Assembly (NCBI RefSeq): GCF_029338335.1
Contig: NZ_CP119797.1
Source of the DNA: Halomontanus rarus
GTDB lineage: Archaea > Halobacteriota > Halobacteria > Halobacteriales > Natrialbaceae
Direction: 5' to 3' (one strand)
Length of the DNA stretch: 64,000 bases
In this document: piece by piece, positions 17,529-26,977 of the stretch
How the letters are laid out: every line of letters starts with the position of its first letter
Numbering within the stretch: position 1 is the stretch's first letter
The notes under the pieces: generated by a model
What the model saw: the letters and a program-made list of their open reading frames with translations, nothing else
Told to the model about the DNA's origin: nothing
The model's database searches: none
Program-made: the position numbers and the translations under genes

Positions 17529-18623
17529 TCACGCTGCTCCGATCATCGTCTCCGAATCGTCGTCCTCGGGCTCGACCTCGTCGAGTTGTGACTCGGCGAG
17601 TTTCTTCTCGTGGCGGGCTCGAACGCGCGGGTTGAAGACGCGGTCGAGCGACTGCCCGAGGAGGATCAGCCCGATCGAGATGCCCGTGATTGCGATCATC
17701 GGCATCAGAAACCAGTGCAACGCGCCGGTCTTGTAGTGGGCACCGCCGCTGTAGGCCAGGTTCAGCGTGACCCCCCAGTTGTGATTCGTGAACGGCAACA
17801 CGCCGAGGAAGTAGAGGCCGGCCGCCGAGAAGATGACTCGGCGGGCGGCGTTGGTCAGGTTGATGACCACGAACGGCATCAGGTGCGGGACGATGTCCTT
17901 GAAGACGATCTCGTAGCTGGGCACGCCCATCGACCGCGCCGCCTCGACGAACGGCTCCTGGCGGAGCGTCAGCACCTGCGATCGGATCGCCCGCGCGAGG
18001 CCACCCCACGCCGTGATCGTCAGGAGAATGCCGATCAGGTACGGGTTGCCGGTGATCGGAAGCATCAGCGCCAGAACCATCACGGTCGGGAGACCGGGGA
18101 GGTTGATGAACACGTCCGTGATCGAGCTCAACACGGTGTCGACGACGCCGCCTTTGTAGCCGGCGAGTGCACCGACGGTCGTCCCGAGGGTCACGGTGAA
18201 CAACCCGCCCGACAGAATCATCTTGAGTATCTCGCTGGTCGAGTGCACGGTCGACGAGAGCAGGTCCCGTCCCATGTCGTCCGTCCCGAGGGGATACTCC
18301 CAGGTCTCGAACGGCTTGGCCAGCCCCGGCCCTTCCGTCACCTGCGTCGGCTCGATCAAGTACACGCCGACGGTCGCCGTGAACACGTACAACAGGACGA
18401 TCGCGAACCCGATCCGGGCGCGCCAGTCGCGTTTGATGATCGAGATCGGTGCGTAGACGTACGTGTCGTAGAGTTTCTTGAGGCGGTCGCGACGGGTCTC
18501 CTCGTACTCGGAGACGACGTCGAACGGCGTGTTTACGGTGCCGCCGTCGGGGATAGTGCTCACGGCCGACTCGTGGGACTTCTCCGCACGCCCCGGGTCG
18601 GTCCGGTCTCGGTCGCTGGTCAT
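17529..18623 (-). CDS. ABC importer permease, DppC type
   Basis: The 364-aa inner permease has a 75-residue cytoplasmic N-terminal extension, one early membrane helix, a large external loop with the family motif YPLGTDDMGRDLLS, and five more helices. The EAA coupling loop is EAARSMGVPSYEIVFKDIVPHL. It pairs with the DppB-type permease upstream on the same strand, with a 180-nt spacer. The start at 18623 overlaps the stop of a short GTG-initiated frame in that spacer as ATGA, which might reflect translational coupling. Probable oligogalacturonide channel component. Confidence 0.92.
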   Translation of the reverse strand: MTSDRDRTDPGRAEKSHESAVSTIPDGGTVNTPFDVVSEYEETRRDRLKKLYDTYVYAPISIIKRDWRARIGFAIVLLYVFTATVGVYLIEPTQVTEGPGLAKPFETWEYPLGTDDMGRDLLSSTVHSTSEILKMILSGGLFTVTLGTTVGALAGYKGGVVDTVLSSITDVFINLPGLPTVMVLALMLPITGNPYLIGILLTITAWGGLARAIRSQVLTLRQEPFVEAARSMGVPSYEIVFKDIVPHLMPFVVINLTNAARRVIFSAAGLYFLGVLPFTNHNWGVTLNLAYSGGAHYKTGALHWFLMPMIAITGISIGLILLGQSLDRVFNPRVRARHEKKLAESQLDEVEPEDDDSETMIGAA

Positions 18624-18803
18624 CTGTCGATCCCTCCGCGGACGCCGCGTCGGGTCGTCCGCGAGTGGCTGCCGTCGGTGGTCGTCGGTGTGTCGGTCAT
18701 CGGTCTCGAGTGGGTGTCGTTCGGCTGGTGCTGGTCCGGTCCGACCACGACGGTGAGACGTCGTGATCGGGGCGTGTCGCCCGTTCGATCGACATCGTCG
18801 TTC

Positions 18804-19808
18804 TCAGTACGATTCACTGTCCTGTCCTCCCGCGCGGGGGTCGACCCACGAGTACGTCATGTCCGCGATGAACAGCGTGGTTACGACTGCGACCGTGATG
18901 AGTACGAATCCACCCATCATCAGCGCGTAGTCGCGCTGATTGTACGCCTCGTACAGCAACAACCCGAGGCCCCGGTAGTTGAACACGTACTCGAGGACGA
19001 TCGAGCCGCCGAACATCTCGCCGATGCTGATCAGCAACGTGGTGTACATCGGCAAGACAGCGTTGCGGGCGACGTACTGCGTCGAAATCGTGTAGTCGGA
19101 GAGCCCCCGGAGGCGAGCGACGCGCAGGTAGTCGGCGCCGAGGACCCGAATGCTGTTTCCGCGCATGCCGAGCGACGCGACCCCCGACGCGACGAGCATC
19201 GAGAAGACGGGGAGTGCGGCGTGATACAGGATACCCCGTATGTACGTGACGTTGAACCCCTGAGGGACGCCGGTCGGCTGCCGGCCGCCGGACGGGAAGA
19301 GTCCCCACCGGTAGGACGCGAAGATCAACAGGAGGATCGCGAGCACGTAGAACGGGATCGATCCCATCAGGATGGCCCACGAGGTCAGGCCGACGTCCAG
19401 CTTTCCCCCCTCCCAGTAGGCCATCAGCGCACCCACCGAAATGCCGATGAAGAAACTGATGAAGATCGACCAGCTCAGGACGAACAACGTCCACGGAAGC
19501 GCCGCCGCGAGGAGTTCGGCGACCGGCTCTCCCTGCGCCATCGACGTTCCGAGGTCTCCCCGAAGCGTACTGGCGATGTACTCGACGTACGCGACGGGTA
19601 TCGGCTTGTTCGGATCGACACTCAGTCTGAGCTCGACGAGTTCTCGAGCGCGCGCCGGGCTCATCCCCTGTTGTTCGAAACTCACCATCATCGCCCCCAT
19701 CGCGTTCCCCGGCATGAGCCGGATGAGCACGAAGGAGATCGTGATAACAGCCCACACAGTGAAAGCAGCCTGAGCGAGCCGTCTCGTTCTCCAGCCTATC
19801 GTGACCAT
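18804..19808 (-). CDS. ABC importer permease, DppB type
   Basis: The 334-aa permease has an N-terminal helix (about 10-30), an outside segment, and five further helices. Its coupling loop is YLRVARLRGLSDYTISTQYVARNAVLP, and the end GDLGTS/YNYRGLG-like features match DppB. ATG at 19808 was chosen over an in-frame ATG at 19838, because the AT-rich promoter (TTAATTAGG region, about 19840-19850) would then lie at a normal distance and the protein would start at the first helix. Partner of the DppC permease downstream. Confidence 0.92.
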   Translation of the reverse strand: MVTIGWRTRRLAQAAFTVWAVITISFVLIRLMPGNAMGAMMVSFEQQGMSPARARELVELRLSVDPNKPIPVAYVEYIASTLRGDLGTSMAQGEPVAELLAAALPWTLFVLSWSIFISFFIGISVGALMAYWEGGKLDVGLTSWAILMGSIPFYVLAILLLIFASYRWGLFPSGGRQPTGVPQGFNVTYIRGILYHAALPVFSMLVASGVASLGMRGNSIRVLGADYLRVARLRGLSDYTISTQYVARNAVLPMYTTLLISIGEMFGGSIVLEYVFNYRGLGLLLYEAYNQRDYALMMGGFVLITVAVVTTLFIADMTYSWVDPRAGGQDSESY

Positions 19809-19974
19809 AATACAGTTATCTATGCTATTGCACAACATGCCTAATTAATGTATCTAATCGCGAGTCGGGTTCGGTCACGATTCTAACCGATTGCCTCGAG
19901 TGTGTTTCCGATTTCCTGCATCGTTCGGAGGCGATGAGATGCTGGTCGGACGGCAACGGAGCGGGTTCCGCTCG

Positions 19975-20169
19975 TCAAAACGGCTCCCAGCCGGTATAGA
20001 GGACGGCGAGTGCGCCCACCAGCGTGAGGACGGTCGGAACGAGTGTGAGGGTGGCGACGACGAACGAGCCGGTGCCCGGATCGACGAACAGGAACGTGAA
20101 TCCGAGTAGAAGGAGTACGAGAATATCGACACCCACGATGGTCTTAGACGCGGATCGAAGCACACCCAT
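19975..20169 (-). CDS. Small two-helix membrane protein inside the importer locus
   Basis: A 64-aa protein with two strong hydrophobic stretches (about residues 14-30 and 36-58), joined by a short DPGTG turn, ending WEPF. It sits between the binding-protein gene and the DppB gene on the same strand, 140 nt from the first and 166 nt from the second. I recognise no family. It could be a transporter accessory subunit or an unrelated membrane peptide. Confidence 0.65.
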   Translation of the reverse strand: MGVLRSASKTIVGVDILVLLLLGFTFLFVDPGTGSFVVATLTLVPTVLTLVGALAVLYTGWEPF

Positions 20170-20309
20170 TGCTAGCAGGTGACGAGAGGAAACCTAATAA
20201 GCGTTGCATTTCGTCGACGCAATCGCGGCGACGTGCGCTCGAAAACGGATCGAAGTGGTTGATAGCAGTTTGTGGGGTCGGTACTCGAGAGGGGACTGGT
20301 CGATCGCGG

Positions 20310-22220
20310 CTACGGCTGGTACATGATTCCGCTTCCCTCCATCTTCGGCGCGACGTACAGCGCGTCGTCGACGCCGTTGTAGATCTCCTCTCGAACGTCG
20401 AGTTGCCAGTTCGCCGTGTCGATGGCGCCCGCGTCCGGCTCCCAGAGAACCTCGAACTCGGGGAGGTGCTGGTTCCACCACCACATCAGCTCCTGGTGGT
20501 ACTGGTCGTTATCCTCGTCCTGCATCCAGCTGTTGATGTGGTCCGCGACGTTGATCGTCTTCGTCCCTTCCGAGCCGTCGGGATCGCCGATCGGCATCGG
20601 AATCTCGACCTCGGGTTCGAAGTGCGAGATCGACTGGATCCAGTCCGGAACCAGGTCAAGCGCCCACATCGCGAAGATGCCGTTCGCCGAGGAGCCGTCG
20701 GGCATGATGTCGTACTCGCCGGCCATCCGGCGGTTGTCGAACGTCGCGTCGTCGAACGTCTCCTGGACGGTTTCGACCCCGAAGTCCCGCAGGTTCTGGC
20801 TCAGCACCTGAATGTGGGGGTCCTGCTCTCCGTTCATGAACATGACCTCGAAGCGCTCCCCGTCGGGATCGTACCACTCGCCGTCCTCGAGCGAGTAGCC
20901 CTCCCCTTCGAGGAGTTCGGTGGCCCGTTCGGTGTCGTTCTGACCGTACAGGGTGAACTCCTCCTCGATGTTAATGCCCGAAATCTCTCCGCCTTCCTGC
21001 TCGAGGACCGCGTGCGGGACGCGACACGGCGGGTATTCGAACAGGATCTTTTCGCCCTGAAGCAGCTGTTGTGCCTGTTCCCTGTTGTAGAGGTGAGCGA
21101 CGGCCTTGCGAACGTTCTGGTTGTCAAAGGGCGTGTCGTACCCCTCGACCTCGTAGCCGCAGTTGAACGTGAACAGGTTGTTGGCGGATCGACCCTCCCG
21201 GAACAGTTCGAGACTGTCGGGAAGCTGGTTCATCTGATCGTCCTGCATCGGGAACTGGCTGTGCCCAGCGTCGACCTGACCCCCGTTGAACGCCTGGAAG
21301 ATCTGCTGCTGGTCGCTGTACACCTGGAGCGAGAACTCGGTGTGGTTGATCGAATCGGCGTTCGGGTGATCCTCGTACTTCTCGAGGATGATCTCGCTGT
21401 CACCGATATCGGCGACCTGGAAGGGACCGTTCCCGATCGGGTCGTCGGTCAGCATCGGGTACGGTGTACTCGTGATCTCCTCGATGGCGGCCTCGGAGTC
21501 GTCGCCGTTGACGAGAGCCTCGTGCCACTCGCTCCACTGGTCGTCGTCGTGTTTCGTGAAGACGCCGCGTCCGATGAGGTCGTGGAAGATCCCGATCGAG
21601 TTCTGCACAGCGAAGGTCTCCGAGAGCGGATTGTGCAGGTTGACTCGTATCATCTGGTCGTCGACCGCCTCGACCGACTCCATGACGTGAGCCTGTTCGT
21701 CGCCCTCCGCGGCGGCCTCGGCGAGGGCGATCTCTATCTCCGCCTGCATCGTCCAGTCCTGCGCGACGAACTGATCGCCGTTGTGCCACGTCCACTCGTC
21801 GCTGAGTTCGGCCTCGAGCGTCGTATCGTCGGTCATCTCCCAACCGGTGGCGATCAGCGGGTACGCCTCGTTGCTCGCGGGGCTGAAGATCGCCAGCTTG
21901 TCGAAGACGGCGGCGCCCGGATGCCAGGCACCGGCGTTGCTGGGGTTCCACGGATTGAAGTGCCGGTCCGACGGATTGGTTCCAGCCGGGTCGAACACTC
22001 GGAACCGTTCGTCGTGAACCTCGCCGCCCCCACCGTTACCGCTGCTGTTGTCGTCGTTGCTACCGTTTCCGCTACCGTTGTCACCGTTACCACCGTTGCC
22101 ACCGTTACCGCCCTCCTCACCGAAACAGCCTGCAAGCAGCGTTACACTCCCCACACCGCCTGCGGCGATGAACGCTCGTCTGGTACTCTTCACCCTATGC
22201 CCGTTGGTAGAACCTGGCAT
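20310..22220 (-). CDS. Lipoprotein substrate-binding protein of the importer (SBP_bac_5 family)
   Basis: A 636-aa extracellular binding protein. A Tat motif (STRRAFIAAGG, residues 12-22) leads to a lipobox LLAGC with Cys32 as lipid anchor, then a long Gly/Asn linker. The rest is the three-lobed family 5 fold of oligopeptide/oligosaccharide receptors (for example the VRKAVAHLYNREQAQQLL region). ATG at 22220 is preferred because a TATA box (ATATATATATGATC, about 22237-22252) lies about 26 nt before it. Upstream in-frame codons would place the Tat signal far inside the protein. It is the capture protein for the permease/ATPase genes downstream; an oligogalacturonide ligand is inferred from the flanking lyases. 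Confidence 0.92.
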   Translation of the reverse strand: MPGSTNGHRVKSTRRAFIAAGGVGSVTLLAGCFGEEGGNGGNGGNGDNGSGNGSNDDNSSGNGGGGEVHDERFRVFDPAGTNPSDRHFNPWNPSNAGAWHPGAAVFDKLAIFSPASNEAYPLIATGWEMTDDTTLEAELSDEWTWHNGDQFVAQDWTMQAEIEIALAEAAAEGDEQAHVMESVEAVDDQMIRVNLHNPLSETFAVQNSIGIFHDLIGRGVFTKHDDDQWSEWHEALVNGDDSEAAIEEITSTPYPMLTDDPIGNGPFQVADIGDSEIILEKYEDHPNADSINHTEFSLQVYSDQQQIFQAFNGGQVDAGHSQFPMQDDQMNQLPDSLELFREGRSANNLFTFNCGYEVEGYDTPFDNQNVRKAVAHLYNREQAQQLLQGEKILFEYPPCRVPHAVLEQEGGEISGINIEEEFTLYGQNDTERATELLEGEGYSLEDGEWYDPDGERFEVMFMNGEQDPHIQVLSQNLRDFGVETVQETFDDATFDNRRMAGEYDIMPDGSSANGIFAMWALDLVPDWIQSISHFEPEVEIPMPIGDPDGSEGTKTINVADHINSWMQDEDNDQYHQELMWWWNQHLPEFEVLWEPDAGAIDTANWQLDVREEIYNGVDDALYVAPKMEGSGIMYQP

Positions 22221-22920
22221 AGCAAGAAGATGTGGCGGATCATATATATATCTATCTATTATGTCCGTGACACCATTCGTAACGGTCTCGCGTTGCGTCG
22301 GCCAAAAGAGAACCCATCCTCCAACGCGCTCCGTCCGACGGTCCGATTTGGGGCCCATCGGTATCGCGGCCGCCGGAGAGCGTTACGGACGATCTGCGCG
22401 GGATCACGTTCGTTCGAACAGTCGCGACTGTCCGATCAAGCCCGCTCTGTTCTCCACGGCTACGTCCGGTTCCCTCGGTGTCGACCATCGTGTGGATCCG
22501 TCAGGATCCCGTCGAAATGGACTGTGACACCGGTTCAAGTGAACTGTGTATTCGCGCGTACGTGCAGCAACATCCACCACGTGAGAGAACGTCACGGTTG
22601 CTCCGTTTTCGCACTCTCAGACGCTCAGCGACGACGGACCCGCCCGTAGCCTCGGCTCGGTTCGGGCTGCCAGTATCGCCGTAGACGCTCTCGAGCGTAC
22701 CCGAGTCCCATCGACGGGGGTTCCCCACAGGCGAACGGTACTCGACCGAGGGGTGACAGACGTAGGCGTGTGAGCGATTTCGATTACGTGGTGTGGGCGC
22801 GCTGAAACGCTATATCATCATCCGCCTCACGCAGAGTGAATGTTTTACTGGCCTGTCGGAGCCACTACCCTTTTTCGTTCCCTACGGGAGAACAGTCCTG
22901 ACGGTCGAACGATTACCCGA
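22221..22920. other. Intergenic region between importer and polygalacturonase genes
   Basis: About 700 bp with the leaderless promoter of the binding protein at its left end and no convincing gene. A 17-bp element, GTTCCCTACGGGAGAAC at 22877-22893, matches 14 of 17 positions of the palindrome at 32277-32293. It lies downstream of the GH28 stop, so its role is unclear. Confidence 0.5.
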
Positions 22921-24480
22921 TCACGACTCCTCGAGCGTCACGTCGCCTGCGACCTCCACGTACTCAGTCAGGGAATCGTGGTTTCCGACGAGCGAGACGT
23001 GTCCGCCCGTCCCGCGCGCACGCAGGAACGTCGAGGGGTTCTCTCCGGACTCCGGCAATGCGCAGCCGCGAACGCGTACGTCGTCGACGTTCTCGAGGTC
23101 GATCGCCGGCCCGTCGCTGGCTCCACCGGTCTCGAGACGGACGTCGTCGAGCGAGACGGCGTCGGTCTCCGCGACGCGGATCGCGGGACCCGCCGGCGTT
23201 CGAACGGTGACGTCGGTGAAGGAGACGTCCGCGATCGACTTACAGAACAGGGCGTGTTCCTGGTCGTATCCGTTCGCCATCGCCGGCGAGAGATCGGTCG
23301 CCTCGAGCGAGCGGGTCGCGTCGATCCGGACGTTCGAGAAGGAGATTCCCTCGAATCGCTGCTCGGGTAATCCGGCGAAGAAACCCGCGCTCTCGACCTC
23401 GCGAGCGGTGATGTCGTGGAAGTGGACGTTCCGGACCAGCGGCGTCCCCTCGTCGACCGGTTCGGGCGCGCTGTCGATGTCGGTGAAGTAGTAGCCGTTG
23501 ATCACGAACGGGCACGCCACTCGGCGCATGACGATGGTATCGAAGTGCAGGTCCTCGACGACGCCGCCGCGGTCGCGCTGGGTCTTGATCCGCACGCCGC
23601 GGTCGGTGTCCGTGAAGGTGCAGTTCGAGACGGTCACGTCGCGGACGTCGCCGGACATCTCGCTGCCGATCACGACGCCGCCGTGGCCCGCCTCGACCGT
23701 ACAGTTGGTGACCGCGATCCGGGCGGCCGGGCGGCCGATCTCCCGACCCTCGGCGTTCTTGCCCGACTTGATGCAGATCGCGTCGTCGCCCGCGTTGATG
23801 TACGTGTCGCTGATCCGGACGTACTGCGAGGAGTCGATATCGATCCCGTCGCCGTTGGGCGCGTCGGCCGGATTCTCGACGTTGACGTCGTGGATCGTGA
23901 CGTTCTCCGAGTAGACGACGTGGGTGTTCCAGAACGGCGAATTTCGCAGCGTGATCCCGGAGACGCTGACGTTCTCCGACTCGAAGATCTGAAACAGCGG
24001 CGGCCGCAGGGTGAAGGAACTGACGTCGTCGGCCTTGTCGTTTCGCTCGGCAAACTCGTCCAGACGGTCGCGCAGGCCATCCGGGAGGTCTTCGTCGGAC
24101 ACGTCGTAGAAGTTCCACCAGTACTCGCCGCCGCCGTCGATCGTCCCCCGCCCGGTGACCGCGACGTTCTCGGCGTCGGCGACCCACAGACAGGGGTGAA
24201 AGCCCGCCTGCTCCCAGCCCTCCCACCGGCTCTCGACCGTCGGGAACGCCTCGTAGTCGCCGACGAAGCGAATCGTCGCCCCCGCCTCGAGGTGCAGCGT
24301 CGTGTCGTCGCCGACCGAAAGCGGCGCGGTGAGGTAGTCACCGGGCGGAACGACCACGGTTCCGCCGGCCTCGGCGCACTCCTCGAGTGCGGACTGGATC
24401 GCGTCGGTGTCTCGGGTCGTTCCGTCGCCGGTCGCGCCGAACTCGCGGACGTCGAATCGAGTCCCTGATTCCGTTGGCAT
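22921..24480 (-). CDS. Cytoplasmic GH28 polygalacturonase (probably exo-acting)
   Basis: A 519-aa right-handed beta-helix enzyme of glycoside hydrolase family 28. Catalytic strands are visible: NGDGIDIDS (first Asp pair), AGDDAICIKSG (the Asp-Asp), AGHGGVVIGSE (catalytic His) and RGVRIKTQ (substrate Arg/Lys). The N-terminal FGATGDGTTRDTDAIQ is the usual family beginning. There is no signal peptide or lipobox, so it should act inside the cell on imported oligogalacturonides and release galacturonic acid. The NGD rather than NTD motif and the lack of export fit exo-type enzymes. ATG at 24480 follows a GTG at 24483; either may be used. Confidence 0.92.
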   Translation of the reverse strand: MPTESGTRFDVREFGATGDGTTRDTDAIQSALEECAEAGGTVVVPPGDYLTAPLSVGDDTTLHLEAGATIRFVGDYEAFPTVESRWEGWEQAGFHPCLWVADAENVAVTGRGTIDGGGEYWWNFYDVSDEDLPDGLRDRLDEFAERNDKADDVSSFTLRPPLFQIFESENVSVSGITLRNSPFWNTHVVYSENVTIHDVNVENPADAPNGDGIDIDSSQYVRISDTYINAGDDAICIKSGKNAEGREIGRPAARIAVTNCTVEAGHGGVVIGSEMSGDVRDVTVSNCTFTDTDRGVRIKTQRDRGGVVEDLHFDTIVMRRVACPFVINGYYFTDIDSAPEPVDEGTPLVRNVHFHDITAREVESAGFFAGLPEQRFEGISFSNVRIDATRSLEATDLSPAMANGYDQEHALFCKSIADVSFTDVTVRTPAGPAIRVAETDAVSLDDVRLETGGASDGPAIDLENVDDVRVRGCALPESGENPSTFLRARGTGGHVSLVGNHDSLTEYVEVAGDVTLEES

Positions 24481-24535
24481 CACTCGAGTATTTCGGAGTG
24501 TAGAAATAAACGTTGCGTCGACGGTCGCGGCCCGT

Positions 24536-26791
24536 TCACTCCGACGTCTCGACTGCGAGCGCTCGCTCCCGGAGCCAGGCGCGCAGGCCGCGCTCGGGTT
24601 CGTCCAGTTCGCGAGTGTTCTCCTCGAGGTCGGGGTAGCCGCCGACGTCGTCCTGACTGTCGATGACGCCGCCCCCGCCGTTTCGGACGTGGTCTACGAT
24701 CCGCTCGTCGTGGGCGGTCCGGTCGGCCGGTCGCGCGCCCGCGTTCTCGAGGTTGTGTCCGCGGACCTCGCCGGCGGCCATCGGCTCGAGGGCCTCGGGC
24801 CAAAGGGGAGGCGAATCGACGAGACTGATCGCGTCGTCGACGATCTGGTTGTCTCCGTCCCCGACGTTGTCCTCGGCGTAGACGGTCGCGCCGCTCCCGT
24901 CTTTCATGACGACGTGGGGTTGCTCGGTTTGCGCGTCTTCGAAGACGTTGCCGACGATGCTGTGGGACGTGTCCGGGTCCGCCCACATTCCGTCGCCGAA
25001 GTGGTGGACGAAGTTGTTGACCACGACGGTCTCGGTCCCCGACTTCAGCCGCGGGTTTCGGTCGGTGCCGAGCGCCCAGACGTTGCCCATCAGGGAGACG
25101 TTCGTCGCCCCGTCGCCGACGATCGAGTTGTAGCCGTGCGGGCCCTTCTCGTGGGTCGCGTCGTTCAGCGGTTCGGCCACCAGACAGTTCGAGATCGTGC
25201 AGTCGGTCGTGTCGTAGCCGACGTTGATGTTCTCGTCGACCGACCACGTCCCGGTACAGTGGTCGACGATATTGTTCTCCGTGTCGTCGGCCATCTCGAT
25301 CGCGTCGGGTTGCCAGCCGGTCCCCTGACCGGCGTCGCCCGGCCGCACGCGGACGTGCTGGACGACGCAGTCGTTTCCGTACAGCCAGAGCCCGCCGCGG
25401 ATGAGCGTGATCCCGGGTGACGGAGCCGTCTGTCCGGCGATCCAGCACTCGTCGTTTCTGACGTTCAGATCCTCGGCGCCGAGGTCGATGGTGCCGCTCG
25501 TCTCGAAGGCGACCACGCGCGGCCCGTCGACGCCGGTCGCGGTCGCGAGCGCCTCGCGCGTCGGCTCGCTGACCGTGACGATCGGCGTGTCGTCGTCGAG
25601 CCACGGCGCCAGCTCGGAGAAACCGTCGTCGGGGTCGAACCGCGAGTTGCTCTCCGGACCCGCATCCTCCTCGGAACTCCCGCCAGACCCGCTCGGCGTC
25701 GCGAACAGGTCGTTCACGGTTGCGACCTCGTTCTCCCCGTCGTCGGCGACGGCGCGGAACTGGTAGTAGCGCCTGCCGGTGAGTCCCGACACCTCGAGTT
25801 CGAGTTCGCCGGTGTCCGAGACCGTCTCGCTCTCGGTCTCCAGCCACTCGTCTTCGGTGACCTCGCGGTACTGGAACCGAACGTCGACCTCGTCGACGTT
25901 CCCGAGCGCTTCCACCTCGGCTCGTAGCCGGGCCGAGGAGGCGGCGACGTCCGCCGGCTCGAGCGTCGAGACGATCGCCGACTCGCTGATCGAGACGCTC
26001 CCCGGTTCGACGGGCTCGCTGATGTCCTCGTTCGTGCCGGGCTCGAGGCCCTCGAGGTTCCGGAACTTCGCGGTGGTCGGGTTCAACTGGTCGTGACTCG
26101 TCGCCGCGAGGCCGAGCAGAACCTCGTCGCTCAGGTCGAGCACGCTCGGCGGAATCTCGGCGAGCAGCGTCCAGTCTTCGCCGTCGGCCGACCCGTACGC
26201 GCGGAGCGTTCCGTCGGTGCGTTCCAGGCGCTGCCAGGGGGCCTCCGCGAGGTCCCCGCCCTCGACGGCGCTCAGTTCCGCGCCGTCCTCGGAGGTCGTA
26301 CTCGTCGTGTCGGCTCTCGTTTCGGGTCGCCACTGCGGCGAGGTTCCGTACGCCGGGCGCTTGCGGATCATCACGTTCTTCGCGTCGGTGTCGATCGACT
26401 CCCGAGCCATGATCCCCGCCTTCGCGTGCGGGTTGGTGTTCTCGAGGGACATCACCTCCACGCTGACGTCGAAGTCGCCGCTGACGGTCTCGTAGTAGAA
26501 GTGCCCCTGATCCGCCGCGTTCCAGATGTCGGTTCCGCCGGCCTCCATCGTGATCACGGTGGTCGCGGAGAACTCCACGTCTTCGGCCTCCTCGCCCTCG
26601 CCTTCGCCCTCACTCTCACTCTCGTTCTCGTCCTCGTCGTCCCCCGTTTCCGTTCCGCTTTCGTTCCCGCTCCGGGTCCCGTCATCCCCATCCGCGTCGG
26701 AATCGCCGGTCAACGCCGAACAGCCGGCGACGAACACGCTCGAACTCCCGACGCCGATCGCTCTCAGAAGCTGTCGTCTATCGTGCCTCAT
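24536..26791 (-). CDS. Tat lipoprotein pectate lyase with DUF1349-like and Fn3 modules
   Basis: A 751-aa protein. The signal has DRRQLLRAIG and lipobox VAGC (Cys24), followed by a very acidic linker of about 45 residues. Residues about 73-260 form a concanavalin-like DUF1349 module (GHFYYETVSGDFDVSVEV, then KAGIMARES). Residues 270-375 look like an Fn3 domain. The PL1-type lyase occupies about 390-745 with GQTAPSPGIT, NNIVDHCTGTWS, NVGYDT and DRNPRLKSG. It should stay attached to the cell surface and cut polygalacturonate near the importer. The architecture is shared with the next gene. Confidence 0.92.
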   Translation of the reverse strand: MRHDRRQLLRAIGVGSSSVFVAGCSALTGDSDADGDDGTRSGNESGTETGDDEDENESESEGEGEGEEAEDVEFSATTVITMEAGGTDIWNAADQGHFYYETVSGDFDVSVEVMSLENTNPHAKAGIMARESIDTDAKNVMIRKRPAYGTSPQWRPETRADTTSTTSEDGAELSAVEGGDLAEAPWQRLERTDGTLRAYGSADGEDWTLLAEIPPSVLDLSDEVLLGLAATSHDQLNPTTAKFRNLEGLEPGTNEDISEPVEPGSVSISESAIVSTLEPADVAASSARLRAEVEALGNVDEVDVRFQYREVTEDEWLETESETVSDTGELELEVSGLTGRRYYQFRAVADDGENEVATVNDLFATPSGSGGSSEEDAGPESNSRFDPDDGFSELAPWLDDDTPIVTVSEPTREALATATGVDGPRVVAFETSGTIDLGAEDLNVRNDECWIAGQTAPSPGITLIRGGLWLYGNDCVVQHVRVRPGDAGQGTGWQPDAIEMADDTENNIVDHCTGTWSVDENINVGYDTTDCTISNCLVAEPLNDATHEKGPHGYNSIVGDGATNVSLMGNVWALGTDRNPRLKSGTETVVVNNFVHHFGDGMWADPDTSHSIVGNVFEDAQTEQPHVVMKDGSGATVYAEDNVGDGDNQIVDDAISLVDSPPLWPEALEPMAAGEVRGHNLENAGARPADRTAHDERIVDHVRNGGGGVIDSQDDVGGYPDLEENTRELDEPERGLRAWLRERALAVETSE

Positions 26792-26977
26792 TTTCTATGC
26801 ACGTTCGACGACTCGAGCGGACCCCTCTTAGAATTTGTGCAACGGTGATCGGAATTAGCGTTCGGTCCCATCGGCGCGTGTCGGCGTGCAAACGCCGAGT
26901 CACGACGCGCCCGACCGATCCCGTCCGGTCGGCCGACGTCGCGCGGAGCGACCGCACTCGACGTCGATCGGGGTGGC

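Noticed and set aside
18620..18817. 65-codon GTG-initiated frame between the two permease genes
   Set aside because: It overlaps the next start as ATGA, but it is polar, Arg/Thr-rich low complexity without a known family. It is more likely spacer.
17610..22649. Long plus-strand frames opposite the ABC importer genes
   Set aside because: They cross several well-supported genes and their spacers and resemble no protein.
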